Positions 55,568 through 64,000 of a DNA stretch of 64,000 nucleotides are shown here, one piece after another (within the stretch, counting starts at the first letter, position 1; every line of letters starts with the position of its first letter). The stretch comes from Nannobrachium achirus. Taxonomy: Eukaryota; Chordata; Actinopteri; Myctophiformes; Myctophidae. The notes beneath the pieces were generated by a model. It was not told the DNA's origin. It was given only the letters and a program-made list of their open reading frames with translations, and searched no databases. The stretch is taken from positions 496,001 to 560,000 of the forward strand of contig OY997660.1 of the NCBI GenBank assembly GCA_963921795.1, read 5' to 3'. The translations under genes were made by a program, and so were the position numbers.

Positions 55568-58395
55568 CATAAAAAAATGAAGTTAAAACGACAGAAAAAA
55601 ATGCCGTTAAAACGACATCAAAAATGCCGTTAAAACGACATAAAAAAAATGCCGTTAAAACGACATCAAAAAAATGACGTTAAAACGACATAAAAAATGC
55701 CGTTAAAACGACATCAAAAAAATGACGTTAAAACGACATAAAAAAAATGACGTTAAAACGACAAAAAAAATGCCGTTAAAACGACATAAAAAAATGCCGT
55801 TAAAACGACATAAAAAAAATGACGTTAAAACGACATCAAAAAAATGACGTTAAAACGACAAAAAAATGACGTTAAAACGACATAAAAAAAATGACGTTAA
55901 AACGACATAAAAAAAATGACGTTAAAACGAAATAAAAAAAATGACGTTAAAACGACATCAAAAAAATAACGTTAAAACGACATCAAAAAAATAACGTTAA
56001 AACGACATCAAAAAAATAACGTTAAAACGACATCAAAAAAATAACGTTAAAACGACATAAAAAAAATAACGTTAAAACGACATAAAAAAAATAACGTTAA
56101 AACGACATAAAAAAAATAACGTTAAAACGACATCAAAAAAATAACGTTAAAACGACATAAAAAAAATGACGTTAAAACGACAAAAAAAAATTACGTTAAA
56201 ACGACTTCAAAAAAATGACGTTAAAACGACATAAAAAAAATTACGTTAAAACGACATAACAAAATGACGTTAAAACGACATAAAAAAATGACGTTAAAAC
56301 GACATAAAAAAATGACGTTAAAACGACATAAAAAAAATGACGTTAAAACGACATAAAAAAAATGACGTTAAAACGACATAAAAAAAATAACGTTAAAACG
56401 ACATCAAAAAAATGACGTTAAAACGACAAAAAAAAAATTACGTTAAAACGACATCAAAAAAATGACGTTAAAACAACATAAAAAAAATGACGTTAAAACG
56501 ACATAAAAAAATGACGTTAAAACGACATAAAAAAATGACGTTAAAACGACATAAAAAAATGACGTTAAAACGACATAAAAAAAATGACGTTAAAACGACA
56601 AAAAAAATGCCGTTAAAACGACATCAAAAAAATGACGTTAAAACGACATAAAAAAAATGACGTTAAAACGACATAAAAAATGACGTTAAAACGACATAAA
56701 AAAAATGACGTTAAAGCGAAATAAAAAAATGCCGTTAAAACGACATAAAAAAAATGACGTTAAAACGACATCAAAAAAATGACGTTAAAACGACATAAAA
56801 AAAATGACGTTAAAGCGAAATAAAAAAATGCCGTTAAAACGACATAAAAAAAATGACGTTAAAACGACATCAAAAAAATGACGTTAAAACGACATAAAAA
56901 AAATGACGTTAAAACGAAAAAAAAAATGCCGTTAAAACGACATAAAAAAATGACGTTAAAACGACATCAAAAAAATGACGTTAAAACGACATCAAAAAAA
57001 TGACGTTAAAACGACAAAAAAATGACGTTAAAACGACATCAAAAAAATAACGTTAAAACGACATCAAAAAAATAACGTTAAAACGACATAAAAAAAATGA
57101 CGTTAAAACGACATCAAAAAGATGACGTTAAAACGACATAAAAAAATGACGTTAAAACGACATCAAAAAAATAACGTTAAAACGACATCAAAAAAATAAC
57201 GTTAAAACGACATAAAAAAAATAACGTTAAAACGACATAAAAAAAATAACGTTAAAACGACATCAAAAAAATAACGTTAAAACGACATAAAAAAAATAAC
57301 GTTAAAACGACATCAAAAAAATAACGTTAAAACGACATAAAAAAAATAACGTTAAAACGACATCAAAAAAATAACGTTAAAACGACATCAAAAAAATGAC
57401 GTTAAAACGACAAAAAAAAAATTACGTTAAAACGACATCAAAAAAATGACGTTAAAACGACATAAAAAAAAATTACGTTAAAACGACATAAAAAAATTAC
57501 GTTAAAACGACATAAAAAAATGACGTTAAAACGACATAAAAAAATGAAGTTAAAACGACATAAAAAAATGCCGTTAAAACGACATCAAAAATGCCGTTAA
57601 AACGACATAAAAAAAATGCCGTTAAAACGACATCAAAAAAATGACGTTAAAACGACATAAAAAATGCCGTTAAAACGACATCAAAAAAATGACGTTAAAA
57701 CGACATAAAAAAATGACGTTAAAACGACAAAAAAAATGCCGTTAAAACGACATAAAAAAATGCCGTTAAAACGACATAAAAAAAATGACGTTAAAACGAC
57801 ATCAAAAAAATGACGTTAAAACGACAAAAAAATGACGTTAAAACGACATAAAAAAATGACGTTAAAACGACATAAAAAAATGACGTTAAAACGACATCAA
57901 AAAAATGACGTTAAAACGACATAAAAAAAATGCCGTTAAAACGACATCAAAAAAATGCCGTTAAAACGACATCAAAAAAATGACGTTAAAACGACATAAA
58001 AAATGACGTTAAAACGACATAAAAAAAATGACGTTAAAACGACATAAAAAAAATGACGTTAAAGCGAAATAAAAAAATGCCGTTAAAACGACATAAAAAA
58101 ATGCTGTTAAAACGACATAAAAAAAATGACGTTAAAACGACATAAAAAAAATGACGTTAAAACGACAAAAAAAATGCCGTTAAAACGACATAAAAAAATG
58201 CCGTTAAAACGACATCAAAAAAATGACGTTAAAGCGACATAAAAAAATGACGTTAAAACGACAAAAAAATGACGTTAAAACGACATCAAAAAAATGACGT
58301 TAAAACGACATAAAAAAATGACGTTAAAACGACATCAAAAAAATAACGTTAAAACGACATAAAAAAAATAACGTTAAAACGACATAAAAAAAATA
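55568..58395. repeat. Q block, distal copy
   Basis: GAAGTT followed by CGACAGAAAA at about 55,578-55,593, CGACTTC at about 56,205, CATAACAAAATG at about 56,255, ACAACAT at 56,473 and GCTGTT at 58,103 reproduce Q. Between about 56,690 and 56,820 this copy lacks the CATTAAAAAAATG-bearing unit found at 14,007 but has gained an extra AAAGCGAAAT segment of about 100 bp (AAAGCGAAAT at about 56,708 and again at about 56,813). The offset to copy 1 therefore shifts from 42,688 to 42,761 bp. Confidence 0.84.
56700..56920. repeat. ~105-bp tandem duplication private to distal Q
   Basis: The four-unit string beginning with AAAGCGAAAT and continuing through a TGCCG unit, two ordinary units and one C-bearing unit occurs twice in a row (starts about 56,708 and 56,813). 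Both other Q copies (14,053 and about 25,026) have it once. Confidence 0.85.
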
Positions 58396-58825
58396 ACGTT
58401 AAAACGACATAAAAAAAATAACGTTAAAACGACATAAAAAAATGACGTTAAAACGACATAAAAAAAATGACGTTAAAACGACATAAAAAAATGACGTTAA
58501 AACGACATCAAAAAAATAACGTTAAAACGACATCAAAAAAATAACGTTAAAACGACATCAAAAAAATAACGTTAAAACGACATCAAAAAAATAACGTTAA
58601 AACGACATAAAAAAAATAACGTTAAAACGACATCAAAAAAATAACGTTAAAACGACATCAAAAAAATAACGTTAAAACGACATAAAAAAATAACGTTAAA
58701 ACGACATTAAAAAAATAACGTTAAAACGACATCAAAAAAATAACGTTAAAACGACATCAAAAAAATGACGTTAAAACGACAAAAAAAAAATGACGTTAAA
58801 ACGACATCAAAAAAATGACGTTAAA

Positions 58826-59038
58826 ACGACATAAAAAAAATTACGTTAAAACGACATAAAAAAATTACGTTAAAACGACATAAAAAATGACGTTAAAACG
58901 ACTTAAAAAAATGCCGTTAAAACGACATAAAAAAATGCCGTTAAAACGACATCAAAAATGCCGTTAAAACGACATAAAAAAAATTTAACGACATAAAAAA
59001 AATGCCGTTAAAACGACATCAAAAAAATGACGTTAAAA
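58826..59038. repeat. 213-bp HOR segment retained only in copy D's first HOR
   Basis: This stretch, with the CGACTTAAAAAAATGCCG unit (about 58,895) and the TTTAACGAC junction (58,984), precedes CGTCAT in every second HOR (A, B, C, D) but is missing before the first CGTCAT at 431, 16,065 and 27,038, where a C-bearing TG unit runs straight into it. Copy D shows what the first HOR looked like before the loss, or has had it restored by exchange. Confidence 0.82.
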
Positions 59039-62000
59039 CGTCATAAAAAATGACGTTAAAACGACATAAAAAATGACGTTAAAACGACATAAAAAAATGA
59101 CGTTAAAGCGAAATAAAAAAATGCCGTTAAAACGACATAAAAAAAATGCCGTTAAAACGACATCAAAAAAATTACGTTAAAACGACATAAAAAAATTACG
59201 TTAAAACGACATAAAAAAATGCCGTTAAAACGACATAAAAAAATGCCGTTAAAACGACATCAAAAAAATGACGTTAAAACGACATCAAAAAAATGACGTT
59301 AAAACGACAAAAAAATGACGTTAAAACGACATAAAAAAATGACGTTAAAACGACATAAAAAAATGACGTTAAAACGAAATAAAAAAAATGACGTTAAAAC
59401 GACATCAAAAAAATGACGTTAAAACGACATCAAAAAAATGACGTTAAAACGACATCAAAAAAATGACGTTAAAACGACATAAAAAAAATTACGTTAAAAC
59501 GACACCAAAAAATTTACGTTAAAACGACACCAAAAAAATGACGTTAAAACGACATCAAAACGACATAAAAAAAATGACGTTAAAACGACATCAAAAAAAT
59601 GACGTTAAAACGACATAAAAAAAATAACGTTAAAACGACAAAAAAAATAACGTTAAAACGACATAAAAAAAATAACGTTAAAACGACATCAAAAAAATAA
59701 CGTTAAAACGACATAAAAAAAATAACGTTAAAACGACATAAAAAAAATAACGTTAAAACGACATAAAAAAAATAACGTTAAAACGACATCAAAAAAATGA
59801 CGTTAAAACGACAAAAAAAAAATTACGTTAAAACGACATCAAAAAAATGACGTTAAAACGACATAAAAAAAATGACGTTAAAACGACATAAAAAAATGAC
59901 GTTAAAACGACATAAAAAAATGACGTTAAAACGACATAAAAAAATGACGTTAAAACGACATAAAAAAATGACGTTAAAACGACAAAAAAAATGCCGTTAA
60001 AACGACATAAAAAAAATGCCGTTAAAACGACATCAAAAAAATGACGTTAAAACGACATAAAAAATGACGTTAAAACGACATTAAAAAAATGACGTTAAAA
60101 CGACATAAAAAAAAATGACGTTAAAGCGAAATAAAAAAATGCCGTTAAAACGACATAAAAAAAATGCCGTTAAAACGACATCAAAAAAATGACGTTAAAA
60201 CGACATAAAAAAAATGACGTTAAAACGACAAAAAAAATGCCGTTAAAACGACATAAAAAAATGACGTTAAAACGACATCAAAAAAATGACGTTAAAACGA
60301 CATCAAAAAAATGACGTTAAAACGACAAAAAAATGACGTTAAAACGACATCAAAAAAATAACGTTAAAACGACATAAAAAAAATAACGTTAAAACGACAT
60401 AAAAAAAATGACGTTAAAACGACATCAAAAAGATGACGTTAAAACGACATAAAAAAATGACGTTAAAACGACATCAAAAAAATAACGTTAAAACGACATC
60501 AAAAAAATAACGTTAAAACGACATCAAAAAAATAACGTTAAAACGACATAAAAAAAATAACGTTAAAACGACATCAAAAAAATAACGTTAAAACGACATA
60601 AAAAAAATAACGTTAAAACGACATCAAAAAAATAACGTTAAAACGACATCAAAAAAATAACGTTAAAACGACATCAAAAAAATAACGTTAAAACGACATC
60701 AAAAAAATGACGTTAAAACGACAAAAAAAAAATTACGTTAAAACGACATCAAAAAAATGACGTTAAAACGACATAAAAAAAAATTACGTTAAAACGACAT
60801 AAAAAAATTACGTTAAAACGACATAAAAAAATGACGTTAAAACGACATAAAAAAATGAAGTTAAAACGACATAAAAAAATGCCGTTAAAACGACATCAAA
60901 AATGCCGTTAAAACGACATAAAAAAAATGCCGTTAAAACGACATCAAAAAAATGACGTTAAAACGACATAAAAAATGCCGTTAAAACGACATCAAAAAAA
61001 TGACGTTAAAACGACATAAAAAAAATGACGTTAAAACGACAAAAAAAATGCCGTTAAAACGACATAAAAAAATGCCGTTAAAACGACATCAAAAAAATGA
61101 CGTTAAAACGACATCAAAAAAATGACGTTAAAACGACATAAAAAAAATTACGTTAAAACGACACCAAAAAATTTACGTTAAAACGACACCAAAAAAATGA
61201 CGTTAAAACGACATCAAAACGACATAAAAAAAATGACGTTAAAACGACATCAAAAAAATGACGTTAAAACGACATAAAAAAAATAACGTTAAAACGACAA
61301 AAAAAATAACGTTAAAACGACATAAAAAAAATAACGTTAAAACGACATCAAAAAAATAACGTTAAAACGACATAAAAAAAATAACGTTAAAACGACATAA
61401 AAAAAATGACGTTAAAACGACATAAAAAAATGACGTTAAAACGACATCAAAAAAATAACGTTAAAACGACATCAAAAAAATAACGTTAAAACGACATCAA
61501 AAAAATAACGTTAAAACGACATCAAAAAAATAACGTTAAAACGACATAAAAAAAATAACGTTAAAACGACATCAAAAAAATAACGTTAAAACGACATCAA
61601 AAAAATAACGTTAAAACGACATAAAAAAATAACGTTAAAACGACATTAAAAAAATAACGTTAAAACGACATCAAAAAAATAACGTTAAAACGACATCAAA
61701 AAAATGACGTTAAAACGACAAAAAAAAAATTACGTTAAAACGACATCAAAAAAATGACGTTAAAACGACATAAAAAAAATTACGTTAAAACGACATAAAA
61801 AAATTACGTTAAAACGACATAAAAAATGACGTTAAAACGACTTAAAAAAATGCCGTTAAAACGACATAAAAAAATGCCGTTAAAACGACATCAAAAATGC
61901 CGTTAAAACGACATAAAAAAAATTTAACGACATAAAAAAAATGCCGTTAAAACGACATCAAAAAAATGACGTTAAAACGTCATAAAAAATGACGTTAAAA

Positions 62001-62409
62001 CGACATAAAAAATGACGTTAAAACGACATAAAAAAAATGACGTTAAAGCGAAATAAAAAAATGCCGTTAAAACGACATAAAAAAAATGCCGTTAAAACGA
62101 CATCAAAAAAATTACGTTAAAACGACATAAAAAAATTACGTTAAAACGACATAAAAAAATGCCGTTAAAACGACATAAAAAAATGCCGTTAAAACGACAT
62201 CAAAAAAATGACGTTAAAACGACATCAAAAAAATGACGTTAAAACGACAAAAAAATGACGTTAAAACGACATAAAAAAATGACGTTAAAACGACATAAAA
62301 AAATGACGTTAAAACGAAATAAAAAAAATGACGTTAAAACGACATCAAAAAAATGACGTTAAAACGACATCAAAAAAATGACGTTAAAACGACATCAAAA
62401 AAATGACGT

Positions 62410-62545
62410 TAAAACGACATCAAAAAAATGACGTTAAAACGACATAAAAAAAATAACGTTAAAACGACAAAAAAAATAACGTTAAAACGACATAAAAAAA
62501 ATAACGTTAAAACGACATCAAAAAAATAACGTTAAAACGACATCA
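62410..62545. repeat. Local replacement of the GACACC pair in copy D's second HOR
   Basis: In all other HORs the fused unit is preceded by a TT-joint unit and two GACACC units. Here those are absent, and the sequence that normally follows the fused unit (TG, TA, short CA-type, TA, C/TA units) appears before it instead, so that string flanks the fused unit (62,544) on both sides. The spacing between fused units (59,556 to 62,544) is 2,988 bp, 49 bp or two monomers more than the standard 2,939. Confidence 0.82.
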
Positions 62546-64000
62546 AAACGACATAAAAAAAATGACGTTAAAACGACATCAAAAAAATGACGTTAAAACG
62601 ACATAAAAAAAATAACGTTAAAACGACAAAAAAAATAACGTTAAAACGACATAAAAAAAATAACGTTAAAACGACATCAAAAAAATAACGTTAAAACGAC
62701 ATAAAAAAAATAACGTTAAAACGACATAAAAAAAATAACGTTAAAACGACATAAAAAAAATAACGTTAAAACGACATCAAAAAAATGACGTTAAAACGAC
62801 AAAAAAAAAATTACGTTAAAACGACATCAAAAAAATGACGTTAAAACGACATAAAAAAAATGACGTTAAAACGACATAAAAAAATGACGTTAAAACGACA
62901 TAAAAAAATGACGTTAAAACGACATAAAAAAATGACGTTAAAACGACATAAAAAAATGACGTTAAAACGACAAAAAAAATGCCGTTAAAACGACATAAAA
63001 AAAATGCCGTTAAAACGACATCAAAAAAATGACGTTAAAACGACATAAAAAATGACGTTAAAACGACATTAAAAAAATGACGTTAAAACGACATAAAAAA
63101 AAATGACGTTAAAGCGAAATAAAAAAATGCCGTTAAAACGACATAAAAAAAATGCCGTTAAAACGACATCAAAAAAATGACGTTAAAACGACATAAAAAA
63201 AATGACGTTAAAACGACAAAAAAAATGCCGTTAAAACGACATAAAAAAATGACGTTAAAACGACATCAAAAAAATGACGTTAAAACGACATCAAAAAAAT
63301 GACGTTAAAACGACAAAAAAATGACGTTAAAACGACATCAAAAAAATAACGTTAAAACGACATAAAAAAAATAACGTTAAAACGACATAAAAAAAATGAC
63401 GTTAAAACGACATCAAAAAGATGACGTTAAAACGACATAAAAAAATGACGTTAAAACGACATCAAAAAAATAACGTTAAAACGACATCAAAAAAATAACG
63501 TTAAAACGACATCAAAAAAATAACGTTAAAACGACATCAAAAAAATAACGTTAAAACGACATAAAAAAAATAACGTTAAAACGACATCAAAAAAATAACG
63601 TTAAAACGACATAAAAAAAATAACGTTAAAACGACATCAAAAAAATAACGTTAAAACGACATAAAAAAAATAACGTTAAAACGACATCAAAAAAATAACG
63701 TTAAAACGACATAAAAAAAATGACGTTAAAACGACAAAAAAAAAATTACGTTAAAACGACATCAAAAAAATGACGTTAAAACGACATAAAAAAAAATTAC
63801 GTTAAAACGACATAAAAAATTACGTTAAAACGACATAAAAAAATGACGTTAAAACGACATAAAAAAATGAAGTTAAAACGACATAAAAAAATGCCGTTAA
63901 AACGACATCAAAAATGCCGTTAAAACGACATAAAAAAAATGCCGTTAAAACGACATCAAAAAAATGACGTTAAAACGACATAAAAAATGCCGTTAAAACG

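Larger units (their letters stand above)
1..64000. repeat. 24-25 bp satellite DNA array filling the entire window
   Basis: The window is a continuous head-to-tail tandem array with no interruption. The monomer core is ACGTTAAAACGACAT, followed by A or C, six to eight A, and a two-base joint. Starts of the first monomers at 1, 26, 50, 75 and 99 give lengths of 25, 24, 25 and 24; 22-23 bp units also occur where the A-tract is shorter or CAT is reduced to CA. All copies point the same way; I saw no inverted block. The array continues beyond both window edges. No gene, RNA gene, mobile element or unique spacer is present, so there is no gene-free interval to describe separately. The plain reading is eukaryotic heterochromatic satellite; whether it is centromeric, subtelomeric or elsewhere cannot be told from the sequence, nor can the species. 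Confidence 0.99.
58396..64000. repeat. R block, copy D (cut by window end)
   Basis: Two 2,939-bp HORs, with CGTCAT at 59,039 and 61,978 and TTTAACGAC at 58,984 and 61,923. Unlike A, B and C, the first HOR here keeps the TTTAACGAC segment, so both HORs start alike; the offset to copy B changes from 42,761 to 42,974 bp across this 213-bp difference. The second HOR is altered at about 62,410-62,545. ATGACG replaces ATTACG at about 58,791. The block runs off the window near the point equivalent to about 21,026 in copy B. Confidence 0.87.

Noticed and set aside
1-64000. Open reading frames
   Set aside because: Runs of 24-bp units stay in frame and can be read as T-L-K-R-H-K-K-M repeats on the + strand, with two open frames on the - strand. 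The 25-bp units shift frame at every copy and bring in TAA or TGA. There is no codon structure beyond the monomer, no start context and no conservation of frame between copies, so these are by-products of the repeat.
1-64000. CRISPR array
   Set aside because: The conserved core alternates with spacers that are only A-tracts of 7-10 bases, not unique sequences, and the copy number is far beyond any CRISPR locus. No cas gene is present.
1-64000. Telomeric repeat, including the 23-25 bp telomeres of some budding yeasts
   Set aside because: Neither strand is G-rich with TG or GG blocks, and the known yeast telomere repeats share no similarity with the core. Nested HORs are also not a telomerase product.
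1-64000. Bacterial iteron-type origin or plasmid repeat
   Set aside because: Iteron clusters are a few to a few dozen units next to a rep gene. Here there are thousands of units and no gene.
1-64000. Promoters and terminators in the A/T tracts
   Set aside because: The A-tracts recur every monomer without any hairpin followed by a T run, and no gene is present for them to serve.
1-64000. Whole pattern as an assembly artefact
   Set aside because: Ordered, shared and private variants and different junctions at each level are not expected from simple read duplication. The exact copy number of the young tandem pairs (10,973, 6,435, 1,371 and 961 bp) could still be wrong and needs spanning reads.

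Overview
The whole 64 kb is one satellite DNA array. From the first base to the last it is a head-to-tail run of a 24-25 bp, A-rich monomer, all in one orientation, with roughly 2,600 copies. Each monomer has a conserved 15-base core (ACGTTAAAACGACAT), then A or C, then 6-8 A, then a two-base joint (TA, TG or TT; a fourth class reads TGCCG where the others read TGACG). I estimate about 23% GC and about 60% A on the + strand. I found no gene, RNA gene, transposon, promoter, origin or other unique sequence on either strand, and no stretch that is not this repeat.

A pure array of this size with nested higher-order repeats (HORs) is typical of eukaryotic constitutive heterochromatin: centromeric, pericentromeric, subtelomeric or a B/sex-chromosome block. 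The species cannot be named from this sequence. It is not telomeric repeat, not alpha satellite and not a bacterial feature.

The structure lies in the order of the monomer variants. Rare variants act as landmarks and recur at exact spacings. (1) The basic HOR is 2,939 bp (about 120 monomers), for example 431-3,369 and 3,370 onward, and 59,039-61,977 and onward. (2) A second HOR family of about 1.4 kb (spacings 1,382, 1,428, 1,429, up to 1,892) fills about 8.5-14.6 kb and 51.5-57.3 kb. (3) These combine into a superunit R-P-Q of 15,634 bp: R = two 2.94-kb HORs plus a 2.5-kb variant-rich tail, P = the 1.4-kb family, Q = a 2.75-kb mixed block.

Layout: R (1-8,540), P (8,540-12,880), Q (12,880-15,634), R (15,635-23,852), Q (23,853-26,607), R (26,608-35,140). 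The second superunit has lost P, so Q-R forms an almost perfect tandem duplication of period 10,973 bp. From about 29.9 to 42.7 kb a 6,435-bp tandem duplication of the R interior follows. It contains a 2,789-bp repeat of the R tail, which is repeated again with period 1,371 bp to about 44.5 kb. Positions 44.5-49.5 kb are a mosaic of shuffled Q and R fragments. A 961-bp tandem pair lies at 49.5-51.5 kb. From about 51.48 kb to the end, P-Q-R returns as a copy of 8.5-21 kb displaced by about 42.7-43.0 kb.

Repeats within repeats at 25 bp, 50 bp, 373 bp, 961 bp, 1.37 kb, 2.8-2.9 kb, 6.4 kb, 11 kb and 15.6 kb point to repeated unequal exchange or replication-based amplification. All spacings were read by eye from landmark positions; block edges are good to about one or two monomers.
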